Shown here piece by piece: positions 1 through 9,034 of a stretch of 64,000 bases of DNA. This DNA is from Candidatus Gastranaerophilales bacterium (GTDB lineage: Bacteria; Cyanobacteriota; Vampirovibrionia; Gastranaerophilales; Gastranaerophilaceae): positions 26,633-90,632 of the forward strand of contig CALVAY010000007.1 in the NCBI GenBank assembly GCA_944325665.1, read 5' to 3'. The notes below the pieces were generated by a model, which made no database searches, had not been told where the DNA came from, and saw only the letters and a program-made list of their open reading frames with translations. The number at the start of each line of letters is the position of its first letter. Position 1 is the first letter of the stretch. Made by a program: the position numbers and the translations under genes.

Positions 1-34
1 ATTAAAATATAAAAATTTAAAAAGGAGCCGATAA

Positions 35-382
35 ATGTCAGACAGTTCGCAAACAATGCCTATTGAGGTTTGCATATTAACTAAAGATCACGATATTAAA
101 GGAACAGTGCACGTTTCAAAGCTTACCAAAGCAAACCGTGAATTAACGGAACTTTTAAACGATAAGGACAGACGTTTTTTGGCTGTTACAAACGCTGAAA
201 TTATGGGGAAAAATTCTTCTTCCGCACCAAGAAGATATGACTTTTTGGAAATTCACATGGATCAGATTGTAATTATTCACCCTGCAACACAAGTTCTATT
301 TAAAGAAACGTCAAAAGCACAAGAAGACATTGCAAGATTTAGAGAATTGAGAAATAAGCTTTCTCAAACAAAACCGTTCTAG
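35..382 (+). CDS. conserved small protein of unknown function, 115 aa
   Basis: Starts at ATG 35 behind an AAAGGAG ribosome binding site ending about 7 bases upstream. The product is soluble, with no signal peptide or membrane segment. Its middle alternates short hydrophobic strands with charged turns around an LLNDKDRRFLAVTNAEI segment at residues 39-55, then a QIVIIHP strand near residue 80 and a charged helical tail. This resembles the small beta-barrel proteins annotated as DUF6812, but the match is from memory and tentative. It stands alone, convergent with the peptidase, with a hairpin between them. Function unknown. Confidence 0.75.
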   Translation: MSDSSQTMPIEVCILTKDHDIKGTVHVSKLTKANRELTELLNDKDRRFLAVTNAEIMGKNSSSAPRRYDFLEIHMDQIVIIHPATQVLFKETSKAQEDIARFRELRNKLSQTKPF

Positions 383-404
383 AAAAAACAAAATAAAAAA
401 TTTA

Positions 405-427
405 AGGGCTTGCAACTTGCAAGCCCT
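405..427 (-). terminator. perfect inverted repeat, terminator of the trpS-peptidase run
   Basis: An 11-bp perfect inverted repeat (405-415 against 417-427, core GGCTTGCAA/TTGCAAGCC) sits between two convergent genes. On the minus strand it is followed by a long T-rich tract, as expected for a rho-independent terminator of the peptidase operon. The plus-strand side has only a weak T tract. The arm GCTTGCAA also appears in the repeat behind ppdK. Confidence 0.75.
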
Positions 428-432
428 ATTAA

Positions 433-1638
433 TTACTGCATATTAAACTCTTTAAAAAATTCACCCAAGAACTTAAAGCCCTCAAGGTAAGAATTTATAT
501 GAATTTTCTCATCAGGCGAGTGCATATTTTCAATATCCGCTATGCCTATTAAAACAGGCTTAAAGGTTTTTGAATATTTATTTTGCTTGTTTGCGTAAAT
601 ATGAGTTTCCGCACCTGCATGGAACGAACTTACATCAAGCTTTACGCCTGCTTTTTTTGCAGCCTCGCGGCCAATATTTACAAGAGTATCATCATCAGAC
701 TTTTCAAAAGGCAAAAGATGCACGCTTGTTTCAATTTTAACCTCAACAAGTCCGCCGTATTTTTTATTAATTGCATCTGCAATATTTTTATATGCATCAA
801 TTAATTCTTTTTCAAACCAAGTATTTGAACTTCTGATTGAATAATGAGCGTAAGCGGTTGTATTAATTACGTTATCCGTACAATTTTTTGCAATATATTC
901 GCAAGGATTTTTTACTCTATAAGCCGATTTTAAAGTTCTTTCGACCCCGCCGCCAATTATACAGCCTAAGTTTGCAGAGGTTACAACGCCAAGCTCATCC
1001 TCGTTTATAACCCCAATCGGTGCGATTTTAACATAGTCCGCAATAATTTTTGCAGCGTTAATTCTATCTTTCTTGTCTATATCTAAACCGCTGTGTCCGC
1101 CGTATTTTGTATTTACGATAACATCCAATTTTGTATAGCTTGCACCGGAAATTTCAAACTTTCCTAAATTTGCACTGTCCAATACTAAAATGTATTCGCT
1201 TTCAAGAGTTGAAAAATCAAGGTGATTAATACCTGTCATAGACTGCTCTTCATCACGGGTAAATACCAGCTCTAAACCGCCGTGCTTTAGGTCTTTATCT
1301 TGATTAACATTTAAAGCAAGTCTAATTGCCGCAGCAGCACCTGCTTTGTCGTCAGCACCCAAAGTTCTTGATTTATCGGTTTCAATAATATCGCCGTTTA
1401 CAACCACATTAACAGGGCTGTCATCTCCGACAACATCCATATGCGTGCTTAAAAGCAGCGGTCTTTTTGTACTGTCGGTAGGTTCAATATAAGCATAAAC
1501 ATTGCCATAGTCGTCTTTTTTAGCGTTTACGCCGCCGTTTGTTAAAATTTCAACAATTTTATCCGCAACTTTTTCTTCCCCAAGAGGCGGAGAAGGAATT
1601 TTTGCAAGTTCTATAAATGTTTCGACAAGTTTTTCCAT
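433..1638 (-). CDS. M20-family peptidase, tripeptidase T-like
   Basis: A 401-residue cytoplasmic metallopeptidase of the M20 (PepT) type, expected to release amino-terminal residues from short peptides. The first metal motif STHMDVV carries His66 and Asp68. LGADDKAG around residue 96 supplies the bridging Asp, and FTRDEEQ at 127-132 holds the catalytic Glu and a metal Glu. A late HAGAETH near residue 340 supplies the last His. The dimerisation lid lies between. Length is in the PepT range. It follows trpS by 15 bases on the same strand, so co-transcription is likely. Exact substrate size (tripeptide or other) cannot be told from sequence. Confidence 0.88.
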   Translation of the reverse strand: MEKLVETFIELAKIPSPPLGEEKVADKIVEILTNGGVNAKKDDYGNVYAYIEPTDSTKRPLLLSTHMDVVGDDSPVNVVVNGDIIETDKSRTLGADDKAGAAAAIRLALNVNQDKDLKHGGLELVFTRDEEQSMTGINHLDFSTLESEYILVLDSANLGKFEISGASYTKLDVIVNTKYGGHSGLDIDKKDRINAAKIIADYVKIAPIGVINEDELGVVTSANLGCIIGGGVERTLKSAYRVKNPCEYIAKNCTDNVINTTAYAHYSIRSSNTWFEKELIDAYKNIADAINKKYGGLVEVKIETSVHLLPFEKSDDDTLVNIGREAAKKAGVKLDVSSFHAGAETHIYANKQNKYSKTFKPVLIGIADIENMHSPDEKIHINSYLEGFKFLGEFFKEFNMQ

Positions 1639-1653
1639 AAAAAACCCTTTATA

Positions 1654-2664
1654 TTAGTACATTTTCACAACTTCTTTTACTTTATCCAAAATAATTTGAG
1701 CTTCTTTTTGCGCCCTGTTTGAACCTTCAAGCAAAATTTCTCTTACAAGTTTAGGGTTATTCTCAAGCTCTTTTCTTTTTGCCCTGATTGGCGCAAGCAT
1801 TTCATTCACTTTATTTGCAAGCTCACGCTTACACTGAGCACAGCCGATTTCACCCTTGCGGCAAAGCGAGTCGATTTCTTTTACTTTTTCTTCGCTGTCA
1901 AAAATTTTCCAATAATCATAAACCACTTCGCAATCCTCAGGATGCCCCGGGTCATCTCTTCTTAGGCGGCTTCTGTCGGTAATTGCGCTCATTATTTTCT
2001 TTTCGGTTGTTTTCTCGTCATCCGAAATTTTTATATCGTTATTAAAAGATTTACCCATTTTATTGCCGTCAACACCCTTCATTAAAGGAATTTGGGTCAA
2101 AAGAGGTTCAGGCTCAACAAAAAAGTCTGTTTTATAGATATTATTAAAACGTCTTATAATATCTCGAGAAAGTTCAACATGCGGGACTTGGTCAATTCCT
2201 ACGGGAACATAGTTTGCATTGAACATCATAATATCTGCTGTCATTAAGACAGGATAACCTAAAAGCCCGTATGAAATTTGCGTGTCGTTGTGCCCGCCTT
2301 CTCTTAAAGCTCTTGCCATATCTTTTAAGGTAGGATCACGCTCCACCCAGTTTTGAGGAGTAATCATGCTTAAATAAATATGCAATTGCGCAATTTGAGG
2401 GACTAAAGACTGCACATAAATTGTTGATTTATCAGGGTCGATACCGCAAGAAAGCCAGTCTAAAGCTACGTTTTCAACGTTTTGTGCTAAAGTTTCGGTT
2501 GAATCAAATTTCGTTGTAAGTGCGTGCCAATCGGCAATAAAAAAGAAGCTGTCATATTCATTTTGCAGTTTTTTCCAATTTGAAAGCACCCCGAAATAAT
2601 GCCCTAAGTGGAGCTTTCCTGTTGATCTCATGCCTGAAACTATTCTTTTTTTACCCTCTGTCAT
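1654..2664 (-). CDS. trpS: tryptophanyl-tRNA synthetase
   Basis: Class I aminoacyl-tRNA synthetase of 336 residues, charging tRNA-Trp. The HIGH motif reads HLGH at residues 19-22 and the KMSKS loop reads KMGKS at 202-206. The GIDQVPHVELSRDI segment (about 156-169) is the typical tryptophan pocket region. Its start overlaps the end of the TPR gene by 14 bases, so the two are probably translationally coupled. I see no leader peptide or T-box upstream. Complete and normal in length. Confidence 0.95.
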   Translation of the reverse strand: MTEGKKRIVSGMRSTGKLHLGHYFGVLSNWKKLQNEYDSFFFIADWHALTTKFDSTETLAQNVENVALDWLSCGIDPDKSTIYVQSLVPQIAQLHIYLSMITPQNWVERDPTLKDMARALREGGHNDTQISYGLLGYPVLMTADIMMFNANYVPVGIDQVPHVELSRDIIRRFNNIYKTDFFVEPEPLLTQIPLMKGVDGNKMGKSFNNDIKISDDEKTTEKKIMSAITDRSRLRRDDPGHPEDCEVVYDYWKIFDSEEKVKEIDSLCRKGEIGCAQCKRELANKVNEMLAPIRAKRKELENNPKLVREILLEGSNRAQKEAQIILDKVKEVVKMY

Positions 2665-4441
2665 TTTGTCTTTCTACCTCTTTAATCAGTTTTAGTGCCT
2701 CTGAATAGTCAGAGAAAATGTTTAAAGCCTCGTAGGCCTTGTTTTTTGCTTTTTCAATTTCGCCGATTTTTAAATAGCAATTTCCTAAATCGCAAAGCAG
2801 TATGTGGTTTTGAGGAAATTCTTGAGCTAAATTTTCAAAAATTCCAATCGCTGCCTTATAATCCTTTAAATTCATATAAGAAATTGCAAGCATATTTAAA
2901 AGCTCACAGTCGTCTTTTACAATGCTTACCATATCTTCCAAAAGTTCTTTTGCAACTTTATATTTTTTCTGAGAAAAATATAATTTAGCCAAATTATACA
3001 GCGCAATGTAGTTTTTAGGGTTAATTTCAACCGCCTTGGTTAATTTTTCGACGCCCTCTTGAACTTTGCCCTCTAAGATTAAATTTTCACCCCAATGAGC
3101 AAGATAATCGGGGTTATTCGGCTCAAGCTTAACCGATTTTTCATAAAACTCATCCGCTTTTTCGTATTCCTTGGTTTTATTTAGAAAAACCGCGTAAGCA
3201 AAAGTAATTTCGCTCTCATCAGGCTCAAGTTTAACCGCCTCTTCAAGCTCGTCTTTTGCCCAATCCACCATATTCATTTTTAAATATAAAACGCCTAAGT
3301 CCTTGTGAGCAAAGGGATTATGCGGTTCAAGAGCAATACATTTTTTAAATGCCTCTTTTGCACCTTCCAAATCCTCTTCGTTAATTAAGACAAGTGCGTA
3401 ATTATAATAAACTTCAACATCGATTTTACCTCTTTTAATAAGTGCCTCAAGTATCTCACGAGCATTTTGATTATCACCCGTAAGCCTTAACAGTGCAGCG
3501 TATTTTTTGAGCAAATCGACCCCTGTCGGATTATACTTTAACAGCTCTCTTATAACCTTTAGCGCATCTTTATAATTTCTTGTTTCCATTAAAAGTGCAA
3601 GTAAATTATTTTGGTAATTTGTTTTCTCGGGATGAATTGCAATTAAACTTTTATACAAACTTATTGCAAGCTCATATTCCCCCGCGCGCCTTGCACAGTA
3701 GGCAAGAGTAGCCATTAATGTAACAGAGGGTTCAAGTTTGTATGCCGTATTAAAGTATTCAAAAGCCTTTTGCCAATCGCCTTTAATTTGATACAAAGTA
3801 CCCAAATTATAATTTGTAAGAGCGTATTTCGGGTCAATTTCGTAAGCAAACTCTAAAACCTTCAAAGCTTCATCAACTTGATTTAGCGTAATAAAGCAGT
3901 TTGCAAGATTATTCATCATCTGAACATGCTTAGGATTTAGCTTTAAGGCTTCTTTAAGGTACTCAAGCGCCTCATAGTGCATATTTTGAGCAATATATGC
4001 AGTTGCAACCAAGTAAAACAGAAGGTAATCATCCCTTTTGACCTCAAGCAAAGGCTTAATAAGGTCAATGACACTTTGGTGCTGACCTTGCTTGATGTAA
4101 ATTACGGCAAGGTTTTTATACGCTTCAAAAAATTCATCTCTAAGCTCAATTACTTTTTTATAGTTTTTAATTGCATCATCTTCAAAACCAAGCTTATCAT
4201 TGCAATTTGCAAGGTAAAAGTAAGATGTGGCATCGCTGTTGTCTTTTTTTACCGCCTTTTCAAAGACCTCTTTTGCTTTCGTGTAATTTTCCAAATTAAC
4301 AAAACACAGCCCTAAGTTTTTTAGGACTTCAAGGTCGTCATCTTTTAGCTTAATGCTCTCTAAAATCTCAATCGCAGGCTGAAAATCACCTTTTGAGATA
4401 AGTTCTTGTGCGCTTTGTATTAATTCAACTTTATTTTCCAT
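2651..4441 (-). CDS. tetratricopeptide-repeat protein, 596 aa
   Basis: Made almost wholly of about sixteen 34-residue tetratricopeptide repeats with the usual alternation of small and aromatic positions (AxxxYxxAxxxxP patterns such as the segment around residues 85-105). It has no signal peptide or membrane helix, so a cytoplasmic protein-binding scaffold is likely; the partner is unknown. It lies first in a run with trpS and the peptidase. The minus-strand TATAAT at 4448-4453 is exactly six bases from the ATG, suggesting a leaderless mRNA, and there is no Shine-Dalgarno sequence. Confidence 0.85.
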   Translation of the reverse strand: MENKVELIQSAQELISKGDFQPAIEILESIKLKDDDLEVLKNLGLCFVNLENYTKAKEVFEKAVKKDNSDATSYFYLANCNDKLGFEDDAIKNYKKVIELRDEFFEAYKNLAVIYIKQGQHQSVIDLIKPLLEVKRDDYLLFYLVATAYIAQNMHYEALEYLKEALKLNPKHVQMMNNLANCFITLNQVDEALKVLEFAYEIDPKYALTNYNLGTLYQIKGDWQKAFEYFNTAYKLEPSVTLMATLAYCARRAGEYELAISLYKSLIAIHPEKTNYQNNLLALLMETRNYKDALKVIRELLKYNPTGVDLLKKYAALLRLTGDNQNAREILEALIKRGKIDVEVYYNYALVLINEEDLEGAKEAFKKCIALEPHNPFAHKDLGVLYLKMNMVDWAKDELEEAVKLEPDESEITFAYAVFLNKTKEYEKADEFYEKSVKLEPNNPDYLAHWGENLILEGKVQEGVEKLTKAVEINPKNYIALYNLAKLYFSQKKYKVAKELLEDMVSIVKDDCELLNMLAISYMNLKDYKAAIGIFENLAQEFPQNHILLCDLGNCYLKIGEIEKAKNKAYEALNIFSDYSEALKLIKEVERQNDRG

Positions 4442-4461
4442 AAAGTGATTATAACAGGAAA

Positions 4462-4490
4462 TTGTATATAAATCACTTTTATGTTAGAAT
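4462..4490 (+). promoter_or_regulatory. sigma-70 type promoter of ppdK
   Basis: TTGTAT at 4462-4467, a 17-bp spacer and TAGAAT at 4485-4490 give a good housekeeping promoter. The inferred start near 4497 leaves a 40-base leader with an AAAGGAGA ribosome binding site. A 9-bp inverted repeat (AAAGTGATT 4442-4450, AATCACTTT 4471-4479) brackets the -35 element and could be an operator. Confidence 0.65.
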
Positions 4491-4536
4491 ATTTTCAACT
4501 TTTTTTAGATTTTTATTTGAAAAGGAGAAAAAATTA

Positions 4537-7185
4537 ATGACGACACAAAAACGTGTATGGCTTTTTAGAGAAGGCAATGCCGATATGCGCAATTTACTTG
4601 GCGGAAAAGGTGCTAACCTTGCCGAGATGACAAATGCAGGTCTGCCTGTTCCCCCCGGTTTGACTATTACGACCGAAACCTGCATGGAATATATCAACTC
4701 AGGTAACAAAATGCCCGAAGGCGTTATGGACGAAGTAAGAGCAGCTTTGGCTGATGTTGAAAACCAAACAGGTAAAAAATTCGGCGACAGCGAAAATCCG
4801 CTTTTGGTTTCTGTTCGCTCAGGTGCAAGACTTTCTATGCCGGGTATGATGGAAACTATCCTAAACCTTGGTATGAACGATAAAACAGTTGAAGGTATGA
4901 TTAAACTTACCAATAATCCTCGTTTTTGCTACGATTCATACCGCAGATTTTTAACAATGTTCGGCTCGGTTGCTTGGGACATTGAAAGAGTAAAATTCGA
5001 AGAATACATTGATAAAATTAAAGAACAAAAAGGCGTTAAACAAGACACCGAACTAACTGCGGATGATTGGAAATCACTTATCGAGCCTTATAAAGAATTA
5101 ATCAAAAAAGAAACAGGAAAAGAATTCCCGCAAGATCCTATGGTACAACTTCAAGAAGCTATTGAAGCGGTATTCAGATCTTGGAATATTCCTCGTGCGG
5201 TTGCTTACCGTAACCACTACAAAATCGACCATAACTACGGTACAGCCGTAAACGTACAAACCATGGTATTTGGTAATATGGGCGATGACTGTGCAACAGG
5301 TGTTTCATTCACCAGAAACCCTTCAACAGGTGAAAATAAATTCTATGGTGAATATTTAACAAATGCTCAAGGCGAAGACGTTGTTGCAGGTATCAGAACA
5401 CCTAAACCGATTTGCGAACTTGAAAATGAAATGCCTGAGCTTTACAGACAATATGTAGATATTGCTAAAAACCTTGAAAAACACTACAAAGATGTTCAAG
5501 ATATGGAATTTACCATTGAACGCGGTAAATTATACGTTCTTCAAACAAGAAACGGTAAAAGAACAGCTGCTGCTGCGGTTAGAATTGCCGTTGAAATGGA
5601 AAAAGAAGGCATAATCACAAAAGAAAGAGCTATCTCTCTTGTTGATCCTTACCAATTATATCAACTTTTATTGCCGTCTTTTGACCCGAAAGCTAAAAAA
5701 GAAGCACACAAAATTGCTCAAGGTCTTGCAGCATCCCCCGGCGCTGCCGTTGGTAAAATCGTATTTGATACCGATGCAGCAGCTGAGCGTGGCGAAGCAG
5801 GCGAAAAAGTTATTTTGGTAAGAATTGAAACTTGCCCCGATGACATTCACGGTATGATAGCTTCTCAAGGTGTATTGACACTTAGAGGCGGTATGACATC
5901 TCACGCTGCAGTTGTTGCAAAAGGTATGGGTAAACCCTGTGTTGCAGGTTGTGAAGACTTAAAAATCGACCTTGCAAATAAAACTTTAACAGCAGGGGAC
6001 GGAACAGTTTATCGTGAAAATGACATAATCTCTCTTGACGGCGGTACAGGTGAAGTTATGGCAGGAGAAGTTAAAACTCTTCGTGCCGATATGGACGAAA
6101 ACTTTGAAACTCTGTTCAAGTGGGTTGATGAAACTAAAAAACTTGTGGTACGTGCTAACGCAGATACACCTACTGACGTTAAAAACGCTGTTAAATTAGG
6201 CGCTCAAGGCGTTGGTTTGTGCCGTACAGAGCATATGTTTATGGACCCTGAAAGACTTCCTTGGGTTCAAAAAATGATTATCGCAGGAACTCCTGAAGCC
6301 AGAAAAGAAGCACTGGATAAACTTTTACCGATGCAGTATCAAGACTTCGTTGATATGTTCAAAGCATTGAACGGACTTCCGATGACAATTCGTCTTCTTG
6401 ACCCGCCGTTACATGAGTTCTTGCCTGACAAAGAAAGCTTAATTGAACAGGTTGCAACTCTTAAAGCTCAAGGCAAAGATTACAAAAAAGAAGAAGAAAT
6501 GCTTCACATTGTTGAAAACTTGAGCGAATCTAACCCGATGATGGGCTTAAGAGGCTGCCGTTTGGGTCTTATGTTCCCTGAAATTAACGAAATGCAAGTA
6601 AGAGCAATATTTATGGCTGCTTGCGACCTTAAAAAAGAAGGTTTAGAAGTTAAGCCCGAGGTTATGATTCCTCTTGTATCTCACGTTAACGAGCTTAGAA
6701 TTGACCGTGAACTTTTAGAGCGCGTTGCTCGCGAAGTTATGGAAGAAAAAGGCGTTGAAATTGATTATATGTTCGGTACGATGATTGAAATTCCTCGTGC
6801 AGCACTTACTGCGGATGAAATTGCTCAATACGCACAATTCTTCTCATTCGGTACAAACGACTTGACACAGATGACTTTCGGGTTCTCTCGTGATGACGCT
6901 GAAGGTAAATTCTTAAACAAATACGTTGAAGAAAAAATCTTACCTCGTAACCCGTTTGAATCACTTGATCAGGTTGGTGTGGGTCAGTTAATGCAAATCG
7001 CATTAGATAAAGCACTTAAGGTAAGACCTGACCTAAAAAGAGGCATTTGCGGCGAACACGGCGGCGACCCTGATTCAGTAAAATTCTGCCACAGAATAGG
7101 TTTGAATTATGTATCTTGCTCTCCATTCAGAGTTCCGCAAGCGCGCTTAGCTGCAGCACAAGCTGTAATAGAAGAACAAAAGTAG
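4537..7185 (+). CDS. ppdK: pyruvate, phosphate dikinase
   Basis: Interconverts pyruvate, ATP and phosphate with phosphoenolpyruvate, AMP and pyrophosphate in central metabolism. The 882-residue length is normal. The order is N-terminal ATP-grasp domain, swivelling phosphohistidine domain with GGMTSHAAVV (catalytic His456), and a TIM-barrel PEP/pyruvate domain ending in GICGEHGGDP (Cys838). The ATG at 4537 is chosen because AAAGGAGA precedes it and the promoter lies upstream; an in-frame TTG at 4462 overlaps the -35 box. The last 12 codons belong to a repeat present three more times downstream. Codon use looks like that of a strongly expressed gene. Confidence 0.97.
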   Translation: MTTQKRVWLFREGNADMRNLLGGKGANLAEMTNAGLPVPPGLTITTETCMEYINSGNKMPEGVMDEVRAALADVENQTGKKFGDSENPLLVSVRSGARLSMPGMMETILNLGMNDKTVEGMIKLTNNPRFCYDSYRRFLTMFGSVAWDIERVKFEEYIDKIKEQKGVKQDTELTADDWKSLIEPYKELIKKETGKEFPQDPMVQLQEAIEAVFRSWNIPRAVAYRNHYKIDHNYGTAVNVQTMVFGNMGDDCATGVSFTRNPSTGENKFYGEYLTNAQGEDVVAGIRTPKPICELENEMPELYRQYVDIAKNLEKHYKDVQDMEFTIERGKLYVLQTRNGKRTAAAAVRIAVEMEKEGIITKERAISLVDPYQLYQLLLPSFDPKAKKEAHKIAQGLAASPGAAVGKIVFDTDAAAERGEAGEKVILVRIETCPDDIHGMIASQGVLTLRGGMTSHAAVVAKGMGKPCVAGCEDLKIDLANKTLTAGDGTVYRENDIISLDGGTGEVMAGEVKTLRADMDENFETLFKWVDETKKLVVRANADTPTDVKNAVKLGAQGVGLCRTEHMFMDPERLPWVQKMIIAGTPEARKEALDKLLPMQYQDFVDMFKALNGLPMTIRLLDPPLHEFLPDKESLIEQVATLKAQGKDYKKEEEMLHIVENLSESNPMMGLRGCRLGLMFPEINEMQVRAIFMAACDLKKEGLEVKPEVMIPLVSHVNELRIDRELLERVAREVMEEKGVEIDYMFGTMIEIPRAALTADEIAQYAQFFSFGTNDLTQMTFGFSRDDAEGKFLNKYVEEKILPRNPFESLDQVGVGQLMQIALDKALKVRPDLKRGICGEHGGDPDSVKFCHRIGLNYVSCSPFRVPQARLAAAQAVIEEQK

Positions 7186-7505
7186 CACGCTTGCAATATT
7201 GTGCATTCGCACTTTGCAAGCAAAGCTCGCAAGGGCTTACTGCAGCACAAGCTGTAATAGAAGAACAAAAGTAGCACGCTTGCAATATTGTGCATTCGCA
7301 CTTTGCAAGCAAAGCTCGCAAGGGCTTACTGCAGCTCAAGCTGTAATAGAAGAGCAAAAGTAGCACGCTGCAATATTGTGCATTCGCACTTTGCAAGCAA
7401 AGCTCGCAAGGGCTTACTGCAGCTCAAGCTGTAATTGAGGAACAAAAGTAGCCTTGCCTTAATTGCAGACAAGCTGCGTTTACAAGCAAAGCTTACAAAA
7501 GCAAT
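7151..7505 (+). repeat. tandem repeat of 88-89 bp carrying the 3' end of ppdK
   Basis: Four units start with CTGCAG at 7151, 7240, 7329 and 7417. Each holds the last codons of ppdK with its TAG, then a spacer with palindromes: GCTTGCAA/TTGCAAGC enclosing GTGC/GCAC, then AAGC/GCTT. Units 1 and 2 are nearly identical, unit 3 has lost one base, and unit 4 is degenerate after the stop codon but keeps the CAAGCAAAGCT segment. Only unit 1 is translated. All differences in the coding part of units 3 and 4 fall at third codon positions and are silent. There is no other gene from 7186 to 7565; small minus-strand frames here are by-products of the repeat. Confidence 0.93.
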
Positions 7506-7510
7506 AAACA

Positions 7511-7549
7511 AAATAATACCCTGAAGAAATTAATCTCAGGGTATTATTT
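7511..7549. terminator. bidirectional terminator between ppdK repeat and flagellar genes
   Basis: A perfect 14-bp stem (7511-7524 with 7536-7549, core AATACCCTGA/TCAGGGTATT) with an 11-base loop. T-rich sequence follows on the plus strand and a shorter T-rich run on the minus strand. It separates the convergent ppdK and flagellar transcripts. Confidence 0.88.
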
Positions 7550-7565
7550 TTATATAAAAACTAAA

Positions 7566-8399
7566 TTAATCCAAAAGTTGAAGTGCGTTTTGCAATAGCT
7601 GTTTATAACTTGAAATAAGCTTATTTGAAAGCTCCATTTGCATTTTCGCCTCTTGGTAATATGTCGCATTAGCCTTAAAGTCGATATTAGACAGCTCCAA
7701 CATACCGCTTGTAATTTCAGCCTTACCTACGACAGGGCGCCCTGACTGTGCTGTTTCAACAAAGTAGCCGTCTTTGTACTGATACAGTTCTTGAGGGTTA
7801 TGGAAATTCATAACGGCAATTTTGTATAACGGTGTAGCTTCCTTACCGCCGTTTGTTTTACCGTATAAAATACCGTCGCCTTTAATTTCATACTCGTCAT
7901 ATTTACCTAAAAATTTGCCGTTATCAGGGTCAATCCACAGTTTAATTTCAGTTGTAGGAACGCTCATCGCCCCGCCTCTTGCGGTTGTTTCATCAAATTC
8001 CGCACTTGTCAAGGTTTTTGTACCCGACATAATTTCGCCCCTGTCATTTAGGATATAACCTTGAACTTTTGAGCCGTCATTAGCCTTATAAACGCCTTCG
8101 GAGTCGAATTTAAACTCACCCAAACGAGTATAAGAAATTCTGCCCTCTTCGTTTCTTACAACAAAATAGCCGTTACCTTCCAAAAATACGTTTTCTGTTG
8201 AAGTACCAGGGATTGCTTTACCTTGACCTGTGTTTTTCAAATAACCGTCCAACTGCACGGCGTCTAAGAAGGTCTTAAAGGTAACTTGGTTTTCTCTGTA
8301 ACCGGGAGTGTACATGTTAACCATGTTCTCTGTTACAGCATCCATCCAATTCCTTGTTGCCGCCTGAATATTAATCGCATTAACGTAAGCGTCTTTCAT
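7566..8399 (-). CDS. flagellar hook/rod protein (FlgE/FlgF/FlgG family)
   Basis: A 277-residue axial flagellar protein. The N-terminal coil carries the family pattern around ENMVNMYTPGYRENQVTF (residues 24-41). Then come GNGYFVV and YTRLGEFKFDSEGVY, the conserved hook/rod fold (about 75-110), and a C-terminal helical repeat (LELSNIDFKANATYYQEAKM) that packs against the N-terminal coil. The length fits FlgG or FlgF more than a full FlgE hook protein, but subtype cannot be settled here. It ends a minus-strand flagellar operon and overlaps the fliK-like gene by 4 bases (ATGA). Confidence 0.85.
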   Translation of the reverse strand: MKDAYVNAINIQAATRNWMDAVTENMVNMYTPGYRENQVTFKTFLDAVQLDGYLKNTGQGKAIPGTSTENVFLEGNGYFVVRNEEGRISYTRLGEFKFDSEGVYKANDGSKVQGYILNDRGEIMSGTKTLTSAEFDETTARGGAMSVPTTEIKLWIDPDNGKFLGKYDEYEIKGDGILYGKTNGGKEATPLYKIAVMNFHNPQELYQYKDGYFVETAQSGRPVVGKAEITSGMLELSNIDFKANATYYQEAKMQMELSNKLISSYKQLLQNALQLLD

Positions 8400-9034
8400 C
8401 GGTTATTCTCCTTTTGGTCTTTTTGGTTTTCTCTTTGGTCTTTATACTGCTTGTAGCTTATGTTTGAATAAGAAATATTTTGCTCGTCAAATCTTTGTCT
8501 AAGGTAAGGAATATTATTTTTCAAATACTCTTCAACCGCCTTATCGCCGGGGATAAAGTGTGCGTTTACTTTTCCCTTGTCATCAAGTTTTAAAATAACC
8601 GTAACATTATTGTCAAAATCCATTCTTATAGGCTTTTTGGTGTCATAAGAAGTTTTTAACATATCCAAAAGAGCGCTTGAAACCTGCATTTTATTCGCAT
8701 TTTTCGTGCTTACTTCAAGGTTATCTCCCTCGACTGAATAATTTATCAAACCGTTTTGATTAAGTAAATTCACAAAAAACATCGCATCTTCTTGTGAAAC
8801 CTTAAGTGCATCAATGTCATACTGTGCCGCAAAATCCAAATCCAAGAATAATTTGTTGATTTCATCATCTTTATTTAAGGTTTTCTCTGCCTGAAAATTA
8901 GACATAAGCCTTTCAAGCTCACTTTTAAAACCAAGGGCAAAGCCGCCTTTTTTGGTATAGGCGTTAGAATTCAGGCTCAAATCTTGCGAGCCTTGTATTT
9001 TATCCTCAGGGTTTATTTTACCTTCTACTATCAT
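8396..9034 (-). CDS. FliK-like flagellar hook-length control protein, short form
   Basis: 212 residues. The C-terminal part (about 135-190), with a VTVILKLDDKGKVNAHFI strand pair followed by a helix ending in LRQRFDEQNIS, looks like the FliK C-terminal domain that contacts the export gate. The N-terminal ruler region is much shorter than in classical FliK. It lies between fliJ and the hook/rod gene and overlaps both, which supports a flagellar role. The call rests on context and a short motif, so it is moderate. A clade-specific flagellar protein is the alternative. Confidence 0.55.
   Translation of the reverse strand: MIVEGKINPEDKIQGSQDLSLNSNAYTKKGGFALGFKSELERLMSNFQAEKTLNKDDEINKLFLDLDFAAQYDIDALKVSQEDAMFFVNLLNQNGLINYSVEGDNLEVSTKNANKMQVSSALLDMLKTSYDTKKPIRMDFDNNVTVILKLDDKGKVNAHFIPGDKAVEEYLKNNIPYLRQRFDEQNISYSNISYKQYKDQRENQKDQKENNR

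Noticed and set aside
4462..4536. N-terminal extension of ppdK from a TTG start
   Set aside because: It overlaps the -35 element and the family starts at the ATG behind AAAGGAGA.
7151..7505. CRISPR array
   Set aside because: The units are near identical over their whole length with no unique spacers, and there are no cas genes.
7107..7511. Three overlapping minus-strand frames rich in repeats
   Set aside because: They are read through the ppdK repeat array in a second frame, repeat themselves with the array, and have no start signals.
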